A stretch of 42,215 bases of DNA from Cytophagales bacterium (GCA_022360055.1 JAKSDO010000015.1:1-42215), one strand, 5' to 3'. Shown: positions 17,425 to 25,922, numbered from the stretch's first letter. Numbers and translations are program-made. Notes: generated by a model not told the origin, from the letters alone.

Positions 17425-17637
17425 TCAGGAAAAAACATACTTGAATCGGTCGTAACACTTGATCTCATAGCTTTTCGAATTGTTCTTTGGGCTGAGTACT
17501 TCAAAAATAAAATCTTTGCTCCAGTAAAGAGATACAATGATATTACCTTTGATGATTCGATGGATGAGCGTTGAAGTTTTTTTTAAATAGTCCATCTGAT
17601 TTTTTGGAGTTAATCGAGTAAATCCAGCAGTTGTCAT
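17425..17637 (-). CDS. Small protein of unknown function (70 residues)
   Basis: ATG at 17637 (a GTG at 17643 is also possible). I do not recognise a named family. The composition is protein-like: TRLTPKNQMDYLKKTSTLIH, then IVSLYWSKDFIFEVLSPKN. It recalls small Bacteroidota proteins that have an N-terminal helix followed by a strand pair with the pattern VxLYxxxxFxxEV. It has no signal peptide or membrane helix. It stands alone between a terminator and the quinoprotein gene, on the quinoprotein's strand but downstream of it. It could still be a chance frame. Confidence 0.5.
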   Translation of the reverse strand: MTTAGFTRLTPKNQMDYLKKTSTLIHRIIKGNIIVSLYWSKDFIFEVLSPKNNSKSYEIKCYDRFKYVFS

Positions 17638-17757
17638 GTGCACGTGATTGTATGAAACATCTAAAATTGACAGCTTTGTTGCTGTGGTAGGTGTTTATAC
17701 TGGAATTTGCTGAAAGGTAATCTTTGATTAGTTATATATTTTCTTCAAAAAATTAAT

Positions 17758-19950
17758 TCATCTTACATTGGGAAGCGCGAAGCAATAATATGCATCACCG
17801 GGTTTGGTTTCAGGCTTGCCTCCTCCTCCGGCCGCTATAACGATATATTGTTTGCCATCTACCTCATAGGTGGCAGGAGTTGCATATCCGCCGGCGTCTA
17901 ATTGAAATTCCCAAAGTTGTTGACCATTATTGATATCAAAGGCTCTTATTCTTTCATCCATGGTAGCGGCTATAAACACCAACCCTGATGCGGTGATTAT
18001 TGGTCCGCCCATATTAAAAGTACCGGTGGGGGGTAGGCCACGGGCCTCAAGTTCGGGATAGGTGCCCAATGGGACCTGCCATTTTATTTCACCTTTGTTC
18101 AAGTCAATGGCATTTAGTGTAGCCCAAGGCCTGGTATTTGCCGGAAATCCTTCAGGGTCCTTAAGCGTGCGGTGACCTGTCGCGACGTATGGCACCTGAT
18201 TCGAAAAGCTCATTTTTATTTTATTCGTATCGATTAGCTTATCTTTTCCTTCTTCCCACAAGAAAGCAACCACTGCGTTTTTCTCTTCCCCCGAAAGCGT
18301 GGGAAACTTGGGCATTTGTCCTTTGCCTTCTTGCAGTACGCTCAATACGTCATCTTTGGTCCTTTCTTCCCGGATCTTCCTTAAATTTTCCAGGGATGGA
18401 GAGCCGGGGTTCCTGGGGTTGGCATAGCCGTGGCATACCGAACAGATGCTTTGGTACAAGTGCTGACCGAGGTAGTACTGCGAAATATTTTTTCTTGGAT
18501 TTGATTTCATCATGGAAATCCATTCAACTTCATTGCTTGTATTTACGATCAGTGTGTTGTCATCCGGATGGAATGCAGCGCCTCCCCAATCGGTACCTCC
18601 GTTAAACTGCGGCACAGTGATTGATCCTTCCATACTCGGAGGAATAAAAATATCCCCCAAACGCATGTTTTTTACCCGCTTTCTGATTTCTTCCGCTGCA
18701 ACCGGACTCAAGTCCGTTACATCCTTTTCCGCAAAGGACTGCGTTCCATAGATCAGCGATTTTGGAGGAAAGGGTTGTGTCGGCCATGTTTCTTCGCCCG
18801 GAATATCCGATGGGGGGACCGGCCGTTCTTCGACCGGAAATATCGGTTCTCCGGTTTCCCTGTCCAGAACAAACAGGTGTCCCATTTTGGTGGGCTGAGC
18901 TACCGCATCGATTACTTTACCGCCTTTTTCTATTGTGACCAGATTAGGCTGACAGGGGATATCATAGTCCCAAATGTCGTGGTGAACAACCTGGAAGTGC
19001 CAAATCCTCCGGCCGGTTTCGGCGTTCAGAGCGAGAATACAATTACCAAAAAGATTTTTCCCTTTTCTGTCCCCTCCCCAATGGTCATAGGTCGGCGACC
19101 CTGTGCCACAAAAAACGATCCCCCGTTCTTCATCCAGCGTAAAACCTCCCCAGGCATTTGCCCCTCCGGTTCTTTTCCAGGCATCCTCCGGCCAAGTTTC
19201 ATATCCAAATTCTCCGGGATGAGGGATGGTATGAAAAATCCACGCCATTTCGCCGGTTTTCACGCGATAAGCCCTGATGTGACCCGGAGCGGCAGGAGAT
19301 GGCCCTTCTCCCAGAGTAGTACCCATAATAATCAGATCTCTGTAGACGATTCCCGGAGTAGCAGCAGTAATCCATGTAAAATTCACATCCCTTCCCAGCC
19401 CTTCATAAAGATCAACCTTGCCCGAATCGGCAAATGACTCGATCAGCAGACCACTGTCAGGATTAATGCAATAAAGGTTTGATCCCGCCACATAGAACAA
19501 TCGTTGTTGCATGCCATCCGACCAATAAGTCACGCCTCGATTTACACCATAAGCACTTTCCCCGTCAAACGGATCAAATTTCCAAATTTCCCGGCCGGAG
19601 GCCGCATCCAATGCAATCACCTTCAGTCCGGGAGATGTAATAAACATTTTATCCCCCACTACAATGGGATTGCACTCAATTGTAGTTCTCGGAGCCTCCC
19701 GCATATCCCCGGTCCGATAAATCCAGGCGACCTCCAGGTCTTTCGCGTTCTCTTTATTTATTTGTCTTAAAGATGAGAACTTAGTCCCTTTAGGATCTCC
19801 GCTATAGACTTCCCATGTCTTATAATCCTTATTCGATTCCTGACAATTTGTAAATAAAAAAATGGAAGCGAGTGTAAATGATATCGTAATACTTCCGTGA
19901 AATTTGAATGAAACATTCCCTTTCAACGATTCAAAATACCTTGTTTTCAT
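17758..19950 (-). CDS. Lipoprotein PQQ-dependent dehydrogenase with inserted cytochrome c domain
   Basis: This 730-residue protein has a lipoprotein-type signal (lipobox FTNC, Cys36), so it is likely anchored in a membrane facing the periplasm. It shows a quinoprotein eight-bladed propeller: GDPKGTKFSSLRQINKENAK, VIALDAASGREIWKFDP, and HFQVVHHDIWDYDIPCQPNL as in glucose/alcohol dehydrogenases. Between propeller parts it carries a heme domain with CSVCH (503-507) and a probable distal Met546 in GKGQMPKFP. The heme insertion would pass electrons from PQQ to the respiratory chain. The substrate is probably a sugar or alcohol. No PQQ synthesis genes are in the window. It lies on the opposite strand from the sugar porter. 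Confidence 0.93.
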   Translation of the reverse strand: MKTRYFESLKGNVSFKFHGSITISFTLASIFLFTNCQESNKDYKTWEVYSGDPKGTKFSSLRQINKENAKDLEVAWIYRTGDMREAPRTTIECNPIVVGDKMFITSPGLKVIALDAASGREIWKFDPFDGESAYGVNRGVTYWSDGMQQRLFYVAGSNLYCINPDSGLLIESFADSGKVDLYEGLGRDVNFTWITAATPGIVYRDLIIMGTTLGEGPSPAAPGHIRAYRVKTGEMAWIFHTIPHPGEFGYETWPEDAWKRTGGANAWGGFTLDEERGIVFCGTGSPTYDHWGGDRKGKNLFGNCILALNAETGRRIWHFQVVHHDIWDYDIPCQPNLVTIEKGGKVIDAVAQPTKMGHLFVLDRETGEPIFPVEERPVPPSDIPGEETWPTQPFPPKSLIYGTQSFAEKDVTDLSPVAAEEIRKRVKNMRLGDIFIPPSMEGSITVPQFNGGTDWGGAAFHPDDNTLIVNTSNEVEWISMMKSNPRKNISQYYLGQHLYQSICSVCHGYANPRNPGSPSLENLRKIREERTKDDVLSVLQEGKGQMPKFPTLSGEEKNAVVAFLWEEGKDKLIDTNKIKMSFSNQVPYVATGHRTLKDPEGFPANTRPWATLNAIDLNKGEIKWQVPLGTYPELEARGLPPTGTFNMGGPIITASGLVFIAATMDERIRAFDINNGQQLWEFQLDAGGYATPATYEVDGKQYIVIAAGGGGKPETKPGDAYYCFALPNVR

Positions 19951-20498
19951 TTCAGGTTTATGTATAATATCCGGGGCGAGGTGTCGACTATCCCGGAATT
20001 GATTATTTAAATGATCGTCCTCTGATGGTGCAACAGCGTTACAATGTCTGTGTTTTTATTAATTAATTCAACACGCGGGCTAAAACAATTTGCCCTGTTA
20101 TATCCATCTTTGGGATTGTGGAATGTAAAACTCAAACCGTTTGTTGAAGGAGGTTTATCTCAAATTCGGATTTACCCGTTGTTGTGCGCAACCATAGTGT
20201 CGTTTTTTCGAGCATACTTTTATTGTAGGATCAGTAATCAATTAACATATTTATCCGGAAGAAGAGCGCCAAAGAATACATCCCAAAATGTAGTTCTCGT
20301 AAGTTTAAAGGCAATGATCGACCCTGTGAATGCCTCCGGGCAGGCCCATCTGCCCGGGCGGGAAAAATTGCAAATTTTTCAGGTTAGGTCAAATAATTGA
20401 CTGCAAATCATTTTTTTGTTTTGTGAATGATTCAAATTCCACGAACTTTTATCATTTTTAGGAATGATTCGTTTACTCAAAGAGGATATCCAATTTCA
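19951..20498. other. Divergent intergenic region upstream of phosphofructokinase
   Basis: This 548-base stretch lies between divergent genes. It contains the GC-rich repeat copy 2 (20331-20382). A 118-codon plus frame (20044-20400) has no recognisable features and runs into the repeat. The nominal PFK extension upstream of 20499 is not conserved and is treated as leader. Confidence 0.55.
20331..20382 (+). repeat. GC-rich dispersed repeat, copy 2
   Basis: Two stacked hairpins: CCGGGCAG (20336-20343) / CTGCCCGG (20350-20357), then GAAAAATT (20362-20369) / AATTTTTC (20373-20380). The block order matches 11266-11320. No transposase gene is nearby. Confidence 0.6.
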
Positions 20499-22730
20499 AT
20501 GTCAGAAAATAAGATCAATTGCATAGGAGTGATGACCAGCGGAGGTGATGCTCCAGGAATGAATGCGGCTGTTCGGGCTGTCGTAAAAACTGCTCTAATC
20601 CACGGCATCGATGTTTATGCCTTTTACCAGGGATACCAGGGAATGGTCGACGGAGGCGCCATGATAAAAAAAATGGATTGGGGATCAGTCGGAGGTATCT
20701 TACATAAAGGAGGAACTGTCATCGGAACCGCGAGGTGTATGGAGTTCCGGAAGCGCGAAGGCCGGTTGCGGGCAGCACTCAATTTGATTGAAAGAAAAAT
20801 AGATAACCTGGTGGTCATCGGAGGCGATGGAAGCCTGACGGGAGCAAATCTGTTCAGTGAGGAATGGCCTTCACTTACGGAGGAATTATTAAAGAAGAAA
20901 AAGATTTCAAAAGCGCAAGCCCTGAGCCATCCGAAACTTAGTATTGTAGGATTGGTCGGTTCGATAGATAATGATCTTTCCGGTACGGATATGACCATCG
21001 GTGCCGATACGGCACTCCGGCGAATATCCGAAGCTTTGGATGCCATTGATAGTACAGCTTCCAGTCATCAACGTACTTTTGTGGTCGAGGTGATGGGAAG
21101 AAATTGCGGTTACCTCGCGTTGATCAGCGCTTTGTCATCCGGTGCGGATTATGTTTTCATCCCGGAACGACCTCCTGAATCGGACGATTGGGCCGAAGAG
21201 TTATGTGAAAAAATTACCACCAACAAAAAAGCGGGAAAGAAAAAAAGCCTGGTGCTCATTGCCGAAGGAGCAAAAGATAAAAATGGCACACCGATCCGAA
21301 GTTATGACGTAGTCGATGAACTGAAGAAAAGAATAAACGAAGATGCGAGGTTAACCATCCTTGGTCATGTGCAACGAGGAGGCGCACCAACCGCATTTGA
21401 TCGATACATGAGTACGGTATTGGGCTATGCCGCCGTCAGGTATCTTCTCGAAAAGGATGATGATCAATCAAAGATTATCGCACTGCAAAAGAATAAGGTC
21501 AAGGTGATCCCCTTAATGGAGAGCATTAAAAACACACAATCGATAGCCGATCTGATTGCCGGAAAAGAGTTTGATAAGACCATTCGACTGCGCGGTGGAA
21601 GCTTTAGGGAATCGTTGGAAACATTTAACACCTTGAGCAATGCAAAGCCAAGCAAAAAACGGGATAAAGATCATGCATTAAATATCCTTGTGATGAATTC
21701 GGGAACTTTAGCTCCGGGAATGAATACCGCTGTGCGCACTGCCGTACGGATCGGATTGGATAAAGGCCATAACGTATTCGGAGTCCGAAACGGATTCAAA
21801 GGATTAATTGAGAACCACATCGAGGAGTTCAAGTGGATGGATGTGGAAGATTGGACTTCTGTCGGGGGTTCGGAATTGGGGACCAACAGGAAGCAGCCAA
21901 AGAATCGCGACTTCTATGAGATATCCAAAAACCTGGAGTCCGGAAACATTCACGCAATTCTTATCATTGGCGGTATTTACAGCTATGCCAGTGCGCTGGA
22001 TTTGTTGAAAAAGAGAAGTGAATTTCCGGCATTTGATATTCCCATTGTCTGTCTCCCGGCCAGCATTAATAATAATCTGCCCGGCACTGATTTTAGTGTG
22101 GGCTCGGATACCGCTCTGAATAGCATAATTGAGGCCGTAGATAAAATTAAAGAATCAGCCGTAGCAAGTAACAGGGTTTTTGTAGTGGAAGTAATGGGGA
22201 GGTATTGCGGATTTTTGGCAATGCTCAGTGGTTTGGCGACGGGTGCTGAGCGGATATATCTTCACGAGAAAGGGTTGTCTTTGCAGGATTTACAGGATGA
22301 TGTAAATATGTTTAAAAAAGCCTTTGAAGAAGGTAAACGTATGGGCCTGGTGGTAAAAAGCGAATATGCGAACAAGATATATACCACCCCGTTTATCAGC
22401 GCATTGTATGAAGAAGACGGAGGAGATATCTTTGACGTGCGACAAACCATCCTGGGGCACGTACAGCAGGGAGGCAATCCAAGCCCCTTCGATAGATCCA
22501 TCGCAATAAAGATGGCCGTTAAGGCGATGGATTTTCTAGTTAAAAAAGCCACTAAAAATAAGCATGACGTGGTGAGCATCGGACTTCACGGCGGGCATCT
22601 CGATTATCAGAATATTGAGGATTTGGAAAGACTGGTGGATGTAAATTACCACCGCCCCAAAGATCAATGGTGGACGAAACTTGAGCAGATTATAAACTTA
22701 TTTGGCAGGTCGTCCGCAAAAAAGAGCTAA
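20499..22730 (+). CDS. pfkA: Tandem 6-phosphofructokinase of the eukaryotic layout
   Basis: ATG at 20499 (743 residues); 24 upstream in-frame codons are not family-like. Two PFK domains are fused. The N half (about 1-370) is catalytic: TSGGDAPGMN (13-22), GGDGS (108-112), GSIDND with Asp157 and Asp159, MGR (199-201), GHVQRGG. The C half (about 393-743) keeps the fold but has NSGTLAPGMN (400-409), IGGIYSY in place of GGDGS, and ASINNN (521-526) in place of the catalytic SIDND, while MGR and GHVQQGGNPSPFDR remain. This is the animal/fungal PFK-1 plan in which the C half became regulatory, and it includes the eukaryotic-type ending PKDQWWTKLEQI. It makes fructose 1,6-bisphosphate in glycolysis. 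A GH3 gene follows 21 bases later. Effectors are unknown. Confidence 0.95.
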   Translation: MSENKINCIGVMTSGGDAPGMNAAVRAVVKTALIHGIDVYAFYQGYQGMVDGGAMIKKMDWGSVGGILHKGGTVIGTARCMEFRKREGRLRAALNLIERKIDNLVVIGGDGSLTGANLFSEEWPSLTEELLKKKKISKAQALSHPKLSIVGLVGSIDNDLSGTDMTIGADTALRRISEALDAIDSTASSHQRTFVVEVMGRNCGYLALISALSSGADYVFIPERPPESDDWAEELCEKITTNKKAGKKKSLVLIAEGAKDKNGTPIRSYDVVDELKKRINEDARLTILGHVQRGGAPTAFDRYMSTVLGYAAVRYLLEKDDDQSKIIALQKNKVKVIPLMESIKNTQSIADLIAGKEFDKTIRLRGGSFRESLETFNTLSNAKPSKKRDKDHALNILVMNSGTLAPGMNTAVRTAVRIGLDKGHNVFGVRNGFKGLIENHIEEFKWMDVEDWTSVGGSELGTNRKQPKNRDFYEISKNLESGNIHAILIIGGIYSYASALDLLKKRSEFPAFDIPIVCLPASINNNLPGTDFSVGSDTALNSIIEAVDKIKESAVASNRVFVVEVMGRYCGFLAMLSGLATGAERIYLHEKGLSLQDLQDDVNMFKKAFEEGKRMGLVVKSEYANKIYTTPFISALYEEDGGDIFDVRQTILGHVQQGGNPSPFDRSIAIKMAVKAMDFLVKKATKNKHDVVSIGLHGGHLDYQNIEDLERLVDVNYHRPKDQWWTKLEQIINLFGRSSAKKS

Positions 22731-22751
22731 GGTGAATTTACTGTTTCTCAA

Positions 22752-23864
22752 ATGTTGATTCGACTCACCCTTATATGGTTATTCGTATTTACCGGTTGTA
22801 AACCCGGGGAAAAAAAAGAACCGGAGAGAATACCTTCGTATTCTTTGAGTGATTTTTATAGCAATAACCTTAAGCTGGATCGTTATGTAGATTCCGTATT
22901 TCAGAGACTTCCTCCAAAATTGCGCATCGCTCAAATGATCATTGTGGCCGGAGGCGAGCACGGAAAACCGACATCGACCATAGAAAAACTTATTAGAGAT
23001 CGTGTCGTCGGCGGAGTTTTAATGCTTTCCGGAGAAAAAGAAAATTTGGTCAAATTGATCCGTCGTTTTGATAGCCTGTCAATCCAATATGGGAATCTGC
23101 CTTTGATTTTTAGTTCGGATGCGGAGCCAAGTTTATTTAACAGGAAGATTGAAGGCACCCAATCTGTTCCGAAAACAATTACTTTGAAAACTGAGGCGAA
23201 TTGTGACTCCGTTGCCCGGATAATCAGTGGAGAATTGCTTGAAATGGGGATTTCTCACAATTATGCTCCGGTGGTCGACGTGAGTCCCGATAACGCGGCC
23301 ATCACAAATCGGACGTTTGGCTATGACAGCGCTTCAGTGGTCGGACTATCGGCCGCCTTTATAAAATCTTCGCAAGAAATGGAAGTTGCAGCAACCGCAA
23401 AGCATTTTCCGGGTCACGGACTTGTACGTGGAGACACACATAACCGACTGGTTACAATTGACGGAGAATTGAAGGAGGTAAACCATTATATACCTCTGAT
23501 CGAACAGGGGGTGATCAGCATCATGGTCGGACATATCGCTGTAATCAATAACGCCGAACACGGCACGAATGGATTGCCGGCGAGCTGTTCCGGAAATCTC
23601 GTGACCGATCTTTTGAAGAAGGATCTGGGGTTTAACGGAATCGTAATAACCGATGCTATGAATATGGGGGCTTTGCGCAACATAAAAGATGCTTCGTTCA
23701 TGGCGGTACGGGCCGGCTGCGATATGATCCTAATGGAGCCGGATGAAATGAAACTTGTTGAAGATATTCTTAGAAGCTACAGGGACGATTTGTTATTTAA
23801 ATCTCAAATCGACAATTCTGTGAGGAAAATTCTACGCCTGAAAGTTTGTTTGAACAGAATATAA
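22752..23864 (+). CDS. Glycoside hydrolase family 3 lipoprotein (NagZ-like beta-N-acetylhexosaminidase)
   Basis: This 370-residue protein has lipobox FTGC (Cys16). The single GH3 TIM barrel has KHFPGHG (217-223), the NagZ-type DTH loop (Asp228, His230) that supplies acid/base catalysis, and the nucleophile Asp301 in VITDAMNMGA. There is no second GH3 domain, as in NagZ enzymes that remove beta-1,4-linked N-acetylglucosamine from peptidoglycan fragments. The lipid anchor suggests action in the periplasm and not in the cytoplasm as in enterobacteria. It starts 21 bases after pfkA, so the two are probably co-transcribed. No terminator is visible after it. Confidence 0.9.
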   Translation: MLIRLTLIWLFVFTGCKPGEKKEPERIPSYSLSDFYSNNLKLDRYVDSVFQRLPPKLRIAQMIIVAGGEHGKPTSTIEKLIRDRVVGGVLMLSGEKENLVKLIRRFDSLSIQYGNLPLIFSSDAEPSLFNRKIEGTQSVPKTITLKTEANCDSVARIISGELLEMGISHNYAPVVDVSPDNAAITNRTFGYDSASVVGLSAAFIKSSQEMEVAATAKHFPGHGLVRGDTHNRLVTIDGELKEVNHYIPLIEQGVISIMVGHIAVINNAEHGTNGLPASCSGNLVTDLLKKDLGFNGIVITDAMNMGALRNIKDASFMAVRAGCDMILMEPDEMKLVEDILRSYRDDLLFKSQIDNSVRKILRLKVCLNRI

Positions 23865-24094
23865 CGATCAATCGGTATTCCTTGGGGATTTGGGAAGTCA
23901 TATAAAATACTCGTTCGAACGTCTCGCTCGGATTTCTTCTCAAGAAGTTGTGTTACACTGTGTTTAGTTCTGAGTGTCCCGGCATGCGGATTGCCAAAAA
24001 TATCTCTGTCGACCGGATCTTAAGTCCCGCATGAATTTTATTCATGTGCCTGAATATCAGTTGTATAACTTTTGAGTAGTGCTACAGTAGTTGC

Positions 24095-24110
24095 TACAAA
24101 ATATTTTGTA
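24095..24110. promoter_or_regulatory. Perfect 16-base palindrome
   Basis: TACAAAATATTTTGTA is fully self-complementary. It is preceded by two GCTACA blocks (24081-24086 and 24093-24098), the second of which overlaps it. It lies 270 bases upstream of the TlpA-like gene, too far for simple repression, so its target is uncertain. Confidence 0.4.
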
Positions 24111-24320
24111 TAATATTGAATATGAGGACTGCATGATATTCGAAATTTCATTTTTCGGAACTTGAACCAGGTCTGGAGAAGCTCCTGAAAGCGCGGGTGA
24201 TTAAGCGAATTCCGGCATTGTATCCAAAAGTGCGAACCATCCGTACGGATTGTCCGGATGGAAATGACCCCATGATCCCGATCAATGAAAAATCAGGTTT
24301 TCGTCAAAAAAAACAAATGG

Positions 24321-24354
24321 TTGAAAAGAAATCATATTGGAAAAGTTATTTTTG
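24321..24354 (+). promoter_or_regulatory. Putative Bacteroidota promoter for the TlpA-like gene
   Basis: TTG (24321-24323) and TATTTTTG (24347-24354) are 23 bases apart, at the long end of the known spacing. The second matches TAnnTTTG fully. The start codon is 25 bases further on. Confidence 0.45.
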
Positions 24355-24378
24355 TTCGCAAAATGAAATACGAATATC

Positions 24379-25503
24379 ATGAGGAATACATTACTGATCG
24401 CATCGATCATTGCTTTCGCCTGGGTGGGATGCGACATGAACAACACACCGTCCTTTACCATTGATGCAAAGATTATCGGTCCGGACGAATCTACACTTAT
24501 CTACTTGAACAAGGTAGTTGACGGTAAAATGAAAGTCGTTGATTCGGCTGTTTTAAAAAGTTCAAAGGTGAAGTTCCAAGGTGTTCTGGAGGAACCGGAA
24601 ATGATTTATCTGAGTATTGCCGACACGAGAAAGGCTGTTAATATTTTTTGTGAAAATAGCTCAATCAACGTAGTTGTGAATGTCGATAGCCTGGATAAGG
24701 CCGTGGTTACCGGTTCGTCAATTCACGATGAATTAATGGAGTTTAAGGCATATTTAAAGCCGGTGGATGAAAAGTCCGAAGAGTTGAACCAAAGATATCG
24801 AAACGCCTCCGTCAGGTCCGACGGCGCCGAAATGGAAGAAATACGCGATCTATATGATCAACTTAGGATTGAGCAGGTTCACCGGATCAGGAAATTCGTC
24901 GGTTTAAAACCGTCCTCCTACATTTCACCGTTTATTATTAGAAATTATCTCGCCTACGACATGGAGGTGGAAGATCTGGAAAATATCCTTGCAGACCTGG
25001 ATTCTTCGGTACACGATGCAAGAGCGTACATTGATATGAGCAAAAGGGTAGAAACGATGAATAGTGTGGCCATTGGTAAGCAAGCTGTTGACTTTGCGCT
25101 GAATGATACCACCGGGAATCCTATTGCAATTTCGTCTTTCAGGGGTAAAATACTCCTCATCGACTTTTGGGCTTCCTGGTGCGCTCCGTGCAGAAAAGAA
25201 AATCCCGATGTGGTGAACCTGTACAATGATTTTAAGGACCGCGGATTTGAAATCATCGGCGTCTCCTTTGATGATAACCGGGATCGATGGATCAAAGCCA
25301 TTCTCGACGATGGATTGACATGGCCGCAGGTGAGCGACCTAAAAGGCTGGCAGTCCGCTGCCGGAAAGCTTTATGCAATCAACGCCATTCCCGCCACCGT
25401 TCTGTTGGACCGGGATGGAAGAATAGTCGCAAAAAACCTTCGGGGAGATGCACTTCGTGAAAAACTGGAAGAACTTTATGCCGAAGAAGAAAAAAAAGTT
25501 TAA
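24379..25503 (+). CDS. TlpA-like thioredoxin lipoprotein with N-terminal DUF4369-like domain
   Basis: This 374-residue protein has lipobox VGC (Cys18). The N-terminal part (about residues 24-110) resembles DUF4369 (FTIDAKIIGPDESTLIYLN), a beta-rich domain found before thioredoxin folds in Bacteroidota. A helical linker follows. The thioredoxin domain (about 232-370) has WASWCAPC with Cys268 and Cys271 and the cis-Pro region NAIPATVLLD. Such proteins act as envelope thiol-disulfide reductases, for example in cytochrome c maturation. The small lipoprotein gene 38 bases downstream is probably in the same transcript. The substrate protein is unknown. Confidence 0.92.
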   Translation: MRNTLLIASIIAFAWVGCDMNNTPSFTIDAKIIGPDESTLIYLNKVVDGKMKVVDSAVLKSSKVKFQGVLEEPEMIYLSIADTRKAVNIFCENSSINVVVNVDSLDKAVVTGSSIHDELMEFKAYLKPVDEKSEELNQRYRNASVRSDGAEMEEIRDLYDQLRIEQVHRIRKFVGLKPSSYISPFIIRNYLAYDMEVEDLENILADLDSSVHDARAYIDMSKRVETMNSVAIGKQAVDFALNDTTGNPIAISSFRGKILLIDFWASWCAPCRKENPDVVNLYNDFKDRGFEIIGVSFDDNRDRWIKAILDDGLTWPQVSDLKGWQSAAGKLYAINAIPATVLLDRDGRIVAKNLRGDALREKLEELYAEEEKKV

Positions 25504-25541
25504 TTTGAGTAAAACGATTTTTATAACATAATATCCGTACA

Positions 25542-25904
25542 ATGAAAAAAGTATTATTTTTTATCGTGGTTGCTTTAATCGTCTATGGGTGCGCCCCGTC
25601 GAAGAAAGCGGTTGATCTTTCAATTGGAACTTGGGACTATGTAATTAAAGATACCCCGGAAGGTGACCTGGATGGTCATTTCATCATTGCCAAGGAAGGC
25701 GATGATTATACCGGATCGCTAAATTCCGATCAGGGAAGCATTGTGTTAGAAGATATTACTATTGAGGACGGGAATCTGAAATGTACATTTGATTTCCAGG
25801 GTTATGAAATTCTTATGAAAGGAACTTTTGAAGGCAACTCGTACGCCGGAAATGTATCGGTCGACTACAATGAATTTCCTATGACGGCCACAAGGAGAGA
25901 ATAA
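25542..25904 (+). CDS. Small lipoprotein of unknown function
   Basis: This 120-residue protein starts with MKKVLFFIVVALIVYGC (lipobox YGC, Cys17). The rest is beta-rich: SIGTWDYVIKDTPEGDLDGH, DDYTGSLNSDQGSIVLEDIT, FEGNSYAGNVSVDYNEFPM. This up-down strand pattern of a lipocalin-like or small barrel fold is often found in Bacteroidota lipoproteins. I do not recognise a named family. It is co-oriented with the TlpA-like gene and ends at a strong two-way terminator. Confidence 0.85.
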   Translation: MKKVLFFIVVALIVYGCAPSKKAVDLSIGTWDYVIKDTPEGDLDGHFIIAKEGDDYTGSLNSDQGSIVLEDITIEDGNLKCTFDFQGYEILMKGTFEGNSYAGNVSVDYNEFPMTATRRE

Positions 25905-25922
25905 AAAGTATTTAACAGATTT

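Larger units (their letters stand above)
23865..24378. other. Intergenic region with a 16-base palindrome
   Basis: This 514-base stretch has no supported gene; a 61-codon frame ending in the TlpA start is not family-like. It holds a perfect palindrome at 24095-24110 and a promoter for the TlpA-like gene at 24321-24354. A weak REP-like stretch near 23911 is too degenerate to call. Confidence 0.55.

Noticed and set aside
20044-20400. 118-codon plus-strand frame before the phosphofructokinase gene
   Set aside because: It ends inside a dispersed repeat and lacks any recognisable domain or signal peptide.
23911-23950. Third copy of the REP-like repeat (CGTTCGAACGTCTCGCTCGG)
   Set aside because: Only short blocks match and the order is not clearly the same.
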